From positions 868,001-932,000 of the forward strand of contig NZ_CP039731.1 in NCBI RefSeq assembly GCF_005155025.1: a stretch of DNA of 64,000 bases. The letters are read 5' to 3'. Origin of the DNA: Aquitalea aquatilis (GTDB lineage: Bacteria; Pseudomonadota; Gammaproteobacteria; Burkholderiales; Chromobacteriaceae). The stretch's first letter is position 1; each line of letters begins with the position of its first letter. A program made the translations under genes and the position numbers. This document shows, one piece after another, positions 18,754 to 26,913 of the stretch. The notes beneath the pieces were generated by a model. It searched no databases, had not been told where the DNA came from, and saw nothing but the letters and a program-made list of their open reading frames with translations.

Positions 18754-19617
18754 CTACAGGCAGTAGACAAAGACAAACAGCAACAGCCACACCACATCGA
18801 CAAAATGCCAATACCAGGCCGCTGCCTCGAAGGCGAAATGGTGTTGCTGGTCGAAGTGCCCGCGCAGCACCCGTAACCACACCACCAGCAAGATGGCACT
18901 ACCCAGCAAGACATGCAGGCCGTGCAGGCCGGTCAGCATGTAGAAGGTCATGCCGTAGCCCCCCGCTGACAAGGTCAGCTGCTGTGCCGTCCAGGCATGG
19001 TGGTATTCGATGGCCTGCAGACAGAGAAAAATCAGTCCCAGCACGATGGTGATGAGCAGGCCCAGCTTCAGTTGTGCCCGTCGCTCCAGTAGCAGGCCCC
19101 AGTGCGCCCAGGTCAGGCTGACCGCAGAAGACAGCAGGATCAGCGTATTGAGCGCCGGCAGCCCCCACGCTTCCATGGCCTGATAAGCCGGCCCCGGTGA
19201 CGGGGCGGTCAGCAGCGGCCAGCTGGCGGAAAAATCCGGATAGAGCAATTTGTAATCCAGGCTGCCCAGCGTCGGCAGCGCCACCTGGCGCACCCAGAAC
19301 AGCGCCGCAAAGAATGCGCCAAACAGCATGACTTCCGAGAAAATGAACCAGCCCATGCCCCAGCGGAAGGACAGCGCCTCCTGCCCGTGATAGCGGCCAC
19401 CCACGCTCTCGCCGATGACATCGCCAAACCAGCCAAACAGCATGCGCAGCAGGATCAGCCCACCCAGCGCCAGCACCCACCAGCCCAGCAGCATGCCGTT
19501 GACGGCAAACGCCGCCCCCAGTCCCAGGCAGAACAATGCCACTGCGCCCAGTACCGGCCAGTGCGATGGTGCGGGGACGAAATAGTGCGCCGGCCCATGC
19601 TCATCCAGTAGCGCCAT
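18754..19617 (-). CDS. coxC: Cytochrome c oxidase subunit III
   Basis: The 287-residue seven-helix membrane subunit of the aa3/caa3 oxidase starts with HYFVPAPSHWPVLG. It contains the conserved FIFSEVMLFGAFF helix, YHHAWTAQQ and the C-terminal FEAAAWYWHFVDVVWLLLF. A GAGGAG site precedes ATG 19615-19617. DUF2970 lies 10 bases upstream. Confidence 0.95.
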   Translation of the reverse strand: MALLDEHGPAHYFVPAPSHWPVLGAVALFCLGLGAAFAVNGMLLGWWVLALGGLILLRMLFGWFGDVIGESVGGRYHGQEALSFRWGMGWFIFSEVMLFGAFFAALFWVRQVALPTLGSLDYKLLYPDFSASWPLLTAPSPGPAYQAMEAWGLPALNTLILLSSAVSLTWAHWGLLLERRAQLKLGLLITIVLGLIFLCLQAIEYHHAWTAQQLTLSAGGYGMTFYMLTGLHGLHVLLGSAILLVVWLRVLRGHFDQQHHFAFEAAAWYWHFVDVVWLLLFVFVYCL

Positions 19618-19627
19618 GATGTTCTCC

Positions 19628-19804
19628 TCAATGGCTTATCCAGTTCACCAGTAGCAGCAGCACGCTGATCAGCGCCGCCACCAGCAACAAGGCAGTGGCA
19701 ATCAGCTGCAGCGGCCGCAAACGTCCGTCCTGCTGTGCCGCCTGCTGCCGGCGGATACCGACAAAAGCCGCCAGTACCGCCAGCACACCACGCCACCAGC
19801 TCAT
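19628..19804 (-). CDS. DUF2970 small membrane protein
   Basis: A 58-residue reading frame between ctaG and coxIII begins MSWWRGVLAVLAAFVGIR and ends with a hydrophobic helix (LIATALLLVAALISVLLLLV). ATG 19802-19804 overlaps the ctaG stop by ATGA. Its position and WRGVLAVLAAFxGIRR start match DUF2970 proteins of betaproteobacterial cox operons. Probably a membrane accessory to oxidase assembly; the function is unknown. Confidence 0.75.
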   Translation of the reverse strand: MSWWRGVLAVLAAFVGIRRQQAAQQDGRLRPLQLIATALLLVAALISVLLLLVNWISH

Positions 19805-20346
19805 GGCCTGCCCTCCCCCTGCGGTACATCGAACACGCTGTACGACAGGGTGATGCTGTCTATCGCGGCCGGCAGTGCCCGGTCTATCACCAGCACCACA
19901 GGGAAACGCCGCGTCTCACCGGGCTGGAACACCTGTTGGCGAAAACAGAAGCACTCCAGCTTCTTGACATAAGCAGCAGCCTCGGCCGGCAGATAGCGCG
20001 GAATCGCCTGCCCCACCACCCGCTGCTGGCTGTTGTTACGCAACTCGTACTGCAGCTGGATGAACTGCCCGGTTTTCACCTGTAGCCGTGATTGCAGCGG
20101 CCTTACCTGCCAGGGCAGGCCAGGCTGCACCATGGCGTCCAGTTGCAGCGCCACCGGCCGTACTGCAACCTGCGCCGCATCCCTGCCCGGCAAGGCATCG
20201 GCCGCCACCACCCGGTTCAAGCCGGTCACCTCACAAATCACCCGGTACAGCGGCACCAGCCCCCAGGCAAAGCCGAACATCAACAGCACCAGCAGCAACA
20301 GCCTGCGCAACAGGGTGAGATTGGCTGCCTGCATACCGCTGGCCAT
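19801..20346 (-). CDS. ctaG: Cytochrome c oxidase assembly protein CtaG/Cox11
   Basis: Copper chaperone for the CuB site of subunit I. The 181-residue protein has one N-terminal membrane helix, the CEVTGLNR motif after it and the copper-binding KLECFCF motif with two Cys. The IDSITLSYSVFDV end is typical. GGGAG lies 6 bases before ATG 20344-20346. It follows ctaD by 14 bases. Confidence 0.95.
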   Translation of the reverse strand: MASGMQAANLTLLRRLLLLVLLMFGFAWGLVPLYRVICEVTGLNRVVAADALPGRDAAQVAVRPVALQLDAMVQPGLPWQVRPLQSRLQVKTGQFIQLQYELRNNSQQRVVGQAIPRYLPAEAAAYVKKLECFCFRQQVFQPGETRRFPVVLVIDRALPAAIDSITLSYSVFDVPQGEGRP

Positions 20347-20360
20347 GGCTGTCTCCCGCG

Positions 20361-21986
20361 TTAGCCGTGCTTGCCGCCCTGCATGGCGACCACCACGCCG
20401 TTTTCTGCCACGTCCAGCTGCGGGGCTTCACTGAAACTGTGATACGGCGCCGGCGTCGGCAGCCGCCACTCCAGGGTATTGCCCCCCTCCCACGGCAGCT
20501 GGGCAGCCGTTTTGCCATGGCGCAGCGAGTACAAAATGTTCACCAGGAAAATCAGCTGCCCCAGGCCGAACATGAAGGCCCCGACGCTGGCGATCTGGTT
20601 GAATTGGGTAAATTGCAGTGCGTAGTCGGGAATGCGCCGTGGCATGCCGGCCAGGCCAAGAAAATGCATGGGAAAGAAGGTGACGTTGAACCACAGCAGC
20701 GACCACCAGAAATGCAGCCGCCCTAGGCGCTCGCTATACATCTTGCCGGTCATCTTGGGGAACCAGTAATACACGGCGGAAAACAGGCTGAACAAGGCTC
20801 CGGCCACCAGCACGTAATGAAAATGCGCCACCACGTAGTAGCTGCCATGCAGTTGCACGTCGACTGCGGCCACGCTGAGAGTGACGCCGGATAGCCCGCC
20901 AATGGTGAACAGCAGGATAAAGCCGATGGCAAACAGCATGGGGGTTTCAAAGCTCATGCTGCCCTCCCACATGGTGGCTATCCAGTTGAATACCTTCACC
21001 CCGGTGGGCACGGCAATCAGCATGGTGGCGTACATGAAGAACAGCTGCGCCGTAGCCGGCATGCCGGTGACAAACATGTGGTGCGCCCACACCATGAAGG
21101 ACAGCACGCCAATCGAACTGGTGGCATACACCATGGATGTGTAGCCAAACAGCGGCTTGCGGGCAAAAGTGGGAATCACCTGACTGACAATGCCAAAAGC
21201 CGGCAAGGCCATGATGTAGACCTCGGGATGGCCGAAAAACCAGAACACATGCTGGTACAGAATGGGATCGCCCCCGCCGGCGGCATTGAAGAAATGCGTG
21301 CCGAAGTGGCGGTCGGTCAGCACCATGGTGACCGCGCCAGCCAGCACCGGCATCACCGCGATGATGAGATAGGCGGTGATCAGGCTGGCCCAGGCAAACA
21401 TCGGCATCTTCATCATGCCCATGCCGGGCGCACGCAGATTGATGATGGTGACCACGATATTGATGGCCCCCATGATGGAACTGACCCCCAGGATGTGGAT
21501 GGCAAAAATGGTCAGATCCATGCCCATGCCCAGCTGCACGGACAAGGGCGCATACAGCGTCCAGCCGGCCGCCGCCGCGCCGCCGGGCACCACAAAAGAC
21601 AGCAGCAGCAAGGCCATGGCCGGTGGCAGCAGCCAGAAGCTCCAGTTATTCATACGGGCAAACGCCATGTCCGGCGCACCTATCATCAGCGGCAGCATCC
21701 AGTTGGCCAGGCCGGTAAAGGCCGGCATGATGGCGCCAAATACCATGATCAGCCCATGCAAGGTGGTGAGCTGGTTGAACAGCTCCGGCTGGAAAAACTG
21801 CAGGCCGGGACGAAACAGCTCGGCCCGTATGCACAAGGCCAGCACGCCGCCCACCAGAAACATGCAGAAGGCAAACCACAGATAGAGCGAACCGATGTCC
21901 TTGTGATTGGTGGCAAACAGCCAGCGCCGCCAGCCATGCGGCCGGTGTGATTGCTGCGGTACAGCTGCAAGACCGGCAATAGCCAT
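20361..21986 (-). CDS. ctaD: Cytochrome c oxidase subunit I
   Basis: Catalytic subunit of the heme-copper oxidase (541 residues, 12 helices). HGLIMVFGAIMPA carries the low-spin heme ligand, FGHPEVYIMALPAF the CuB His and cross-linked Tyr, and the YYVVAHFHYVL segment the further heme ligands. The N-terminus reads WLFATNHKDIGSLYLW, as in bacterial aa3 enzymes. ATG 21984-21986 follows GGAGG by 6 bases; the longer open frame upstream lies inside coxB and is not coding in this frame. Confidence 0.97.
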   Translation of the reverse strand: MAIAGLAAVPQQSHRPHGWRRWLFATNHKDIGSLYLWFAFCMFLVGGVLALCIRAELFRPGLQFFQPELFNQLTTLHGLIMVFGAIMPAFTGLANWMLPLMIGAPDMAFARMNNWSFWLLPPAMALLLLSFVVPGGAAAAGWTLYAPLSVQLGMGMDLTIFAIHILGVSSIMGAINIVVTIINLRAPGMGMMKMPMFAWASLITAYLIIAVMPVLAGAVTMVLTDRHFGTHFFNAAGGGDPILYQHVFWFFGHPEVYIMALPAFGIVSQVIPTFARKPLFGYTSMVYATSSIGVLSFMVWAHHMFVTGMPATAQLFFMYATMLIAVPTGVKVFNWIATMWEGSMSFETPMLFAIGFILLFTIGGLSGVTLSVAAVDVQLHGSYYVVAHFHYVLVAGALFSLFSAVYYWFPKMTGKMYSERLGRLHFWWSLLWFNVTFFPMHFLGLAGMPRRIPDYALQFTQFNQIASVGAFMFGLGQLIFLVNILYSLRHGKTAAQLPWEGGNTLEWRLPTPAPYHSFSEAPQLDVAENGVVVAMQGGKHG

Positions 21987-21996
21987 GATGCCCTCC

Positions 21997-23133
21997 TCAG
22001 GATGGTGCACCGGCACGGGCGGCCCTGACTTCGGCCGGCTGCACCAGCTGCCCGGTGTGATTGCCCCAGGCATTGCGCTCGTAGCTGATGACCGCCGCGA
22101 TATCGGTATCGGACAATTGCTTGCCCCAGGCCTGCATGGCGGGGTTTTTCTGGCTGCCATTGAGCACGATGTTGATATGGCCGGCCTTGTCGCCGTTGAC
22201 GACGGGCGAACCATCCAGCGCCGGGAAACTGCCGGGTATGCCCTTGCCGTTTGCCTGATGGCAGGGGATGCAGTTCTGGCCATACACCTTCTCACCGCGC
22301 TCGCGCAGCGCGGCCAGCGTCCATACCCGTGCCGGGTCGTCGGCACTGGCCGCCGCCTGTTTCAGCCGCGCATCGCGCCAGCGGGCGTAGTCCTGCGGGC
22401 TACGCGCATCCACCACGATGGGCATGAAGCCGTGATCCTTGCCGCACAGCTCGGAACACTGGCCGCGATAGATGCCGGGCCGGTCCACCATGAACCAGGC
22501 ATCACGCAGAAAACCGGGAATGGCATCCTGCTTGATGCCCAGCTGCGGCACCCACCAGGAGTGAATGACATCGTTGGCAGTCAGCAGCAGCCGCACCTTG
22601 CGCCCGGTGGGCACCACCAGTGGCTCGTCCACCTCCAGCAGATAATTCACCGGTTTGGCCGCAGTACCGGCGATGGCACCAGCCGGCGTGGCCAGATGGC
22701 TGATGAAGCCGAAGTTGTCGTCGAGATAGTCGTAGCGCCACTTCCATTGATAGCCGGTGATCTTGATGGTCAGCTCCTCGCCACGTGTGCTTTTCTGGTT
22801 CAGCACCGCTTGGGTCGCCGGCCAGGCAATCAGCAACAGGATCAGCAGCGGGATCACCGTCCAGATGATTTCCACCGTGGTGTTTTCGTGGAATAGCTTG
22901 GCCGCGTGGCCGGCCGATTTGCGATGACGCACGATGGCATACAGCATGACGGCCAGCACCAGCAGGAAGATGACGCCGGAGACCAGCAGCAGCATGGTGT
23001 GCAGATCGTATTCAAGACGGGCAAGCGAAGTGGCGGGGGCTTGCAGATTGATGGCCGCAACCTGGGCCTCTATGGCTGTGCTGGCGAGCAGGCTGCTGGC
23101 AGCGGTACTGCCCGACATATACCGGCAGGACAT
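21997..23133 (-). CDS. coxB: Cytochrome c oxidase subunit II fused to cytochrome c (caa3-type)
   Basis: The 378-residue protein has two membrane helices, a cupredoxin domain with the CuA site (CSELCGKDHGFM) and a C-terminal cytochrome c domain with the heme motif NCIPCH, about residues 275-375. The tethered cytochrome marks a caa3-type oxidase that needs no separate soluble donor. ATG 23131-23133 (MSCRYMSG) follows GAGGGGG; a longer reading is less likely. First gene of the cox operon. Confidence 0.93.
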   Translation of the reverse strand: MSCRYMSGSTAASSLLASTAIEAQVAAINLQAPATSLARLEYDLHTMLLLVSGVIFLLVLAVMLYAIVRHRKSAGHAAKLFHENTTVEIIWTVIPLLILLLIAWPATQAVLNQKSTRGEELTIKITGYQWKWRYDYLDDNFGFISHLATPAGAIAGTAAKPVNYLLEVDEPLVVPTGRKVRLLLTANDVIHSWWVPQLGIKQDAIPGFLRDAWFMVDRPGIYRGQCSELCGKDHGFMPIVVDARSPQDYARWRDARLKQAAASADDPARVWTLAALRERGEKVYGQNCIPCHQANGKGIPGSFPALDGSPVVNGDKAGHINIVLNGSQKNPAMQAWGKQLSDTDIAAVISYERNAWGNHTGQLVQPAEVRAARAGAPS

Positions 23134-23580
23134 GGTCCCCCTCTCTGGCCAGCCGGTTGCGACGCTAGCCTTTTCAAGTGCTGACAATAACAATCATCAG
23201 CAACTGCTTGAAATCCTAGGCCACTCCCAGATAAAAACAAGAATCTTTCATGATGCGATGCAAAAGGCAGCCATCATTCCATCAGCATGGATTGGTCATT
23301 GGAATGAAGGGGCAAATAATGATGGCGGGCCTACAGCCCTTTTGGCGAAGAACCACTCACAACACCTCGCAGAGCACCCGGGCCAAGGCGCGCCGACGCA
23401 GACAGTACCAGCCGTACGGCAAGGAGGCGCAACGCCGGAGCGGGGGTTTTGTCAGTGGCTCTAAAACGTTAGCAGTTCACACGGCAACTCACAGCATGCC
23501 CCATGGCAGCCGTGCGCAATACCGCGCCAATCGGCGTTTTCTGAACACCCGGTCCGGCCTTGCTGGCCGGACAGGCCAGT
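23134..23580. other. Gene-free stretch upstream of coxB
   Basis: This stretch should hold the coxB promoter. No intact gene is visible. A short plus-strand reading at about 23187-23270 (HQQLLEILGHSQIKT, then FHDAM) resembles the end of tyrosine recombinases, where LGHS-x-I-x-T precedes a Tyr, but the catalytic region is absent. If real, it is a remnant. Confidence 0.4.
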
Positions 23581-23880
23581 ATGGTGGAGCATGCCGTCAC
23601 CGCGCCCGATGGCAGCCTCCTGCTCACCAGCGGCAGCCGGCTACAGCCACGGCATTTTCAGCGGCTGCCACAGCCATTGCTGCGCTCTCCCCTGGAATTC
23701 AGCCTGGTTCTGCCCGACTTTGCTGCACACCGCCTGCGCAGAGAAAAAAGCAGCCAGCCGCTTGCCAGTCAGTCACTGCAGCCACTGCTACGGGAAAAAA
23801 CAGCACACCGGCATGCCTGCCTGGTCATGTTGGAAAACCTGCCCCTCAATCATGCACTCAGTCAGTGCTTGAGCGTGCCA
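23581..23880 (+). pseudogene. Possible truncated HD/HDOD-type signalling protein
   Basis: From ATG 23581 the plus strand reads MVEHAVTAPDGSLLLTSG, then LQPRHFQRL and LLRSPLEFSL. This resembles, from memory, the short segment that precedes HD or HDOD domains in signalling proteins, but no HD motif follows. The frame continues without likeness to anything into the 3' end of the convergent bioD gene. It could be a gene remnant or chance; coding is not established. Confidence 0.25.
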
Positions 23881-23881
23881 G

Positions 23882-24511
23882 TCAGGCTGGCGCGTAGGGT
23901 AGTTCCAGCAACAAGGGGGCGTCGATGGCCGCTTGCAGGGTGGCCAGATTGTCGGCATAGGCCAGTTGCTGCGGCACCACCCGGTTGGCTACCCAGCCGG
24001 CCAGCTGCAAGCCTGATGCCTGAATGGCACGCGCCGTGAGCAAGGCATGGTTGATGCAACCCAGCCGCATGCCCACCACCAGAATCACCGGCAATTGCAG
24101 CGCCCGCGCCATGTCCTCCATATACAGGCCCTCGGCCAGCGGGGCCAGCCAGCCACCGGCGGCCTCCACCAGTACGGTATCGGCCTGAGACGCCAGTTGC
24201 TGGTAATGGCTGACGATGGTGTCCAGCGCAATCTCTACTCCGGCCTGGCGCGCGGCAATATGCGGCGAGATTGGTGGCAAAAAGCGATAGGGGTTCATCA
24301 GGTCCAGATCCTGCTGGCCGGTCACCGCCACCAGCCGTGCCACATCGTCATTCAGCCAGCTACCGTCGGCCTGCACCTCGCAGCCGGAGGCCACCGGTTT
24401 CATCGCCAATACGCGCTGGCCCTGTGCTTGCCAATGGCGCAGCAGGGCGACGGCGGAGTGGGTTTTGCCGATTTCGGTATCGGTGCCGGTAATGAAAAAG
24501 CCTTGAGCCAT
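23882..24511 (-). CDS. bioD: Dethiobiotin synthetase
   Basis: Closes the ureido ring of dethiobiotin using ATP and CO2, the penultimate biotin step. The 209-residue P-loop protein starts MAQGFFITGTDTEIGKT, with the Walker A GTDTEIGKT, the substrate Lys in MKPVASG and the conserved EAAGGWLAP motif. An in-frame ATG pair 7 codons upstream is possible. No other bio gene is near, so bioD stands apart from bioABFC. Confidence 0.93.
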   Translation of the reverse strand: MAQGFFITGTDTEIGKTHSAVALLRHWQAQGQRVLAMKPVASGCEVQADGSWLNDDVARLVAVTGQQDLDLMNPYRFLPPISPHIAARQAGVEIALDTIVSHYQQLASQADTVLVEAAGGWLAPLAEGLYMEDMARALQLPVILVVGMRLGCINHALLTARAIQASGLQLAGWVANRVVPQQLAYADNLATLQAAIDAPLLLELPYAPA

Positions 24512-24816
24512 GGTGAATTTGCCTTGCATCAATGAAGCAGGCTGGATGATAGCGCGGGAAAGGGAAATGCGGGAAACCGGGGGCCAGCCCGCCAGCGCAG
24601 CGACGCCGACCTCCTGGGTCGGCGATCTGCCACGCTGGCCTTGTGAGCCTGGGCTGTATGGATGCGGCCTTGTGAGCCTTGGGTTTCAATATCGGAGTGG
24701 ACTGAAACCGGTTTGCCAGAGCTTGCCCGTGGCTGCCTTGCCGCCTGCCGGGAACGGGATGGGAAAATCCGGCAGACGGTAAATCAGCACGGGACAGGCC
24801 CGGCAGGTATTGCTAA
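24512..24816. other. Intergenic stretch between leuA and bioD
   Basis: No gene seen. It contains an 8-bp GC-rich hairpin (24604-24624, loop TCCTG) without a T-tract, and a 14-base direct repeat GGCCTTGTGAGCCT (24637-24650 and 24666-24679). The bioD promoter probably lies here; I see no classic leuA terminator. Confidence 0.5.
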
Positions 24817-26613
24817 TCAGACATTGCCTTGCGCCTTGACGCGTTCCTGACGGTTGCTCAGCTTGTTGAGCGCCGACAGGTAAGCCTTGGCACTGGCGAC
24901 AATCACATCGGTATCCGCGCCCTGGCCATTCACCACGCGGCCATCCTTGGCCAGCCGTACGGTGACTTCGCCCTGCGACTCGGTCCCCTTGGTAATGGCG
25001 TTGACCGAATACAATTCCAGTTCGGCCTGGCTGTTGACCGTGCTTTCGATGGCCTTGAAGGCAGCATCCACCGGGCCGGAGCCACTGGATTCGCAGCGTT
25101 TTTCCACGCCATGCTCAACAAACACGATGGCAGCCTGCGGTGCTTCGCCGGTTTCGGTATTCACCTTGAGCGACACGAACTTGTAGTCTTCCTGCAAGGT
25201 CGCCACCAGCTCGTCCGACACCAGCGCGTGCAGGTCTTCGTCGAAGATTTCACGCTTGCGGTCGGCCAGGTCCTTGAAGCGGGCAAAGGCGGCGTTGAGC
25301 GCTTCTTCGCTATCCAGCACGATGCCCAGATCGGTCAGCTTGGTCTTGAAGGCATTGCGACCGGACAATTTGCCCAGCGTCAGGCGGTTGGCACTCCAGC
25401 CCACGCTCTCTGCCGACATGATTTCGTAGGTTTCGCGATGCTTGAGCACGCCATCCTGATGAATGCCGGATTCGTGGGCAAAGGCGTTGGCACCGACAAT
25501 GGCCTTGTTCGGCTGCACCGGGTAGCCCGTCACCGTGGACACCAGCTTGGAAGCCGGCACGATCTGGGTGGCATCGACACGGGTTTCCACCGCAAAAATG
25601 TCCTTGCGGGTACGCACCGCCATGACGATTTCTTCCAGTGCAGCATTACCAGCGCGTTCGCCCAGGCCATTGATGGTGCATTCCACCTGGCGGGCACCGC
25701 CCAAGACTGCGGCCAGGCTGTTGGCCACGGCCATGCCCAGATCGTTATGGCAATGCGCCGACCAGATCACCTTGTCGCCGCCTTCGGTCTTGCTGATCAA
25801 TTCGCGGAAGAAAGCCTCGGTAACACGCGGTACGGCATAACCTACGGTATCCGGCACGTTGAGGGTGGTGGCACCGGCCTTGATCACTTCGCCAAAAATG
25901 CGGGCGAGGAAATCGATATCCGAACGCAGGGCGTCTTCAGCAGAAAACTCGACGTCATCGGTATATTCACGCGCCAGCTTCACCGCTTTCACCGCAGCAT
26001 CCACCACCTCGTCCGGCGTCATGCGCAGCTTCTTTTCCATATGGATGGGGCTGGTGGCGATAAAGGTATGGATGCGGCCACGGGCGGCAGGCTTGATGGC
26101 TTCGCCAGCAGCACGCACATCACGCTCGTTGGCGCGGGCCAGGCTACAGACGGTGGAATCCTTGATCACCTCGGCAATCGCGTGAATGGCATCGGCATCA
26201 CCCGGGCTGGCGGCAGCAAAGCCGGCCTCGATCACATCAACACCCAGACGTTCCAGCTGGCGGGCGATGCGGATCTTTTCTTCCTTGGTCATGGAAGCGC
26301 CCGGCGACTGTTCGCCATCACGCAAGGTGGTATCAAAAATATAAAGACGATCGCCCATGTCGAATGTTCTCCCTTGTCCCTGTGCTGCTGTCCCGGCTGC
26401 GTTCAGGTAATCGTTGAAATCGAATCTCTTGCCCTGGCTTGCCGCCAGTTGCGCCAACTTGTTCAACTGCGCCAGCGGTAGGCTGCCGCGTTCTCTCCAT
26501 TTGTAGATTGCTGCACGGCTGACCGGCTCATCGGGAAAAATCCGGCTCAGACCTTCTGCCACCGCACCGGGGCCGCCCAGGTCGTCAATGAGTCGTTCAA
26601 TGTCCAATTGCAT
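24817..26613 (-). CDS. leuA: 2-Isopropylmalate synthase with N-terminal Cro-like DNA-binding domain
   Basis: First committed step of leucine synthesis: condenses acetyl-CoA with 2-oxoisovalerate. From residue 86 the protein is an ordinary LeuA of about 513 residues: [15 protein letters not shown], the metal site [36 protein letters not shown], and a C-terminal leucine-binding regulatory domain. The first 85 residues are extra: a Cro/YdaS-like helix-turn-helix ([15 protein letters not shown], then [16 protein letters not shown]). ATG 26611-26613 follows AGGAG by 6 bases, so the extension is very probably translated. An internal ATG at 26356-26358 could give the enzyme alone. Three inverted repeats lie upstream. 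Confidence 0.95.
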   Translation of the reverse strand: MQLDIERLIDDLGGPGAVAEGLSRIFPDEPVSRAAIYKWRERGSLPLAQLNKLAQLAASQGKRFDFNDYLNAAGTAAQGQGRTFDMGDRLYIFDTTLRDGEQSPGASMTKEEKIRIARQLERLGVDVIEAGFAAASPGDADAIHAIAEVIKDSTVCSLARANERDVRAAGEAIKPAARGRIHTFIATSPIHMEKKLRMTPDEVVDAAVKAVKLAREYTDDVEFSAEDALRSDIDFLARIFGEVIKAGATTLNVPDTVGYAVPRVTEAFFRELISKTEGGDKVIWSAHCHNDLGMAVANSLAAVLGGARQVECTINGLGERAGNAALEEIVMAVRTRKDIFAVETRVDATQIVPASKLVSTVTGYPVQPNKAIVGANAFAHESGIHQDGVLKHRETYEIMSAESVGWSANRLTLGKLSGRNAFKTKLTDLGIVLDSEEALNAAFARFKDLADRKREIFDEDLHALVSDELVATLQEDYKFVSLKVNTETGEAPQAAIVFVEHGVEKRCESSGSGPVDAAFKAIESTVNSQAELELYSVNAITKGTESQGEVTVRLAKDGRVVNGQGADTDVIVASAKAYLSALNKLSNRQERVKAQGNV

Positions 26614-26641
26614 GTTGTGCTCCTGCAGCAAGTTTTGATTC

Positions 26642-26670
26642 AATGTAGCGATTAGACGACATAACGTCAA
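26642..26670 (-). promoter_or_regulatory. Putative leuA promoter
   Basis: On the minus strand TTGACG (26665-26670), a 17-base spacer and TACATT (26642-26647) form a good sigma-70 match. The predicted transcript start near 26635 gives a leader of only about 20 bases, which leaves no room for a leader-peptide attenuator. The inverted repeat at 26652-26671 covers the -35 box and spacer. Confidence 0.55.
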
Positions 26671-26671
26671 A
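26652..26671. promoter_or_regulatory. leuA upstream inverted repeat O1
   Basis: TTAGACG-ACATAA-CGTCAAA: 7-bp arms with one mismatch, overlying the -35 box of the predicted leuA promoter. Shares the TTAGAC half-site with O2 and O3. Candidate operator, possibly for the Cro-like domain of LeuA itself. Confidence 0.45.
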
Positions 26672-26726
26672 CGTGCAGTGCAACATCCGCAAAAAATGCC
26701 GCACAACGTGTGTCAAATTTGCAATT

Positions 26727-26745
26727 ATTAGACATTAAGTCTAAT
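26727..26745. promoter_or_regulatory. leuA upstream inverted repeat O2
   Basis: ATTAGAC-ATTAA-GTCTAAT is a perfect 7-bp-arm inverted repeat about 75 bp upstream of O1, centre to centre. Same TTAGAC half-site but shorter spacer (5 instead of 8 between GAC and GTC). Confidence 0.5.
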
Positions 26746-26820
26746 TAAGCTATAAAAACAGGCTTAACACTGCATCAAAAAGCCATCGTGCTCGCGCCAT
26801 TTCCGATTAATCCGCAGACA

Positions 26821-26844
26821 TTATTAGACAAATATGTCCAATAA
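26821..26844. promoter_or_regulatory. leuA upstream inverted repeat O3
   Basis: TTATTAGAC-AAATAT-GTCCAATAA: 9-bp arms with one mismatch, between O2 and the pssA terminator. Third copy of the TTAGAC half-site. Confidence 0.45.
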
Positions 26845-26855
26845 ACTGTAAACAC

Positions 26856-26898
26856 CAAGAAAAAGCCCCGCGGCTGCCAGAGCAGGAGCGGGGCTTTT
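26856..26898 (-). terminator. Intrinsic terminator after pssA
   Basis: An 11-bp stem (26861-26871 with 26888-26898) is followed on the minus strand by TTTTTCTT. It lies 15 bases past the pssA stop and shows leuA is a separate transcription unit. Confidence 0.85.
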
Positions 26899-26913
26899 CC
26901 ATGGCAAGGGCGA

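Noticed and set aside
20361-22346. A 661-codon reading of ctaD
   Set aside because: The first 120 codons lie inside coxB in another frame; GGAGG before ATG 21984-21986 marks the true start.
24604-24624. GC-rich hairpin between leuA and bioD as a terminator
   Set aside because: No T-tract follows on either strand, so it is reported only as structure.
24829-26481. A 550-codon open frame on the plus strand
   Set aside because: It is the antisense of leuA, whose motifs on the minus strand are unambiguous.
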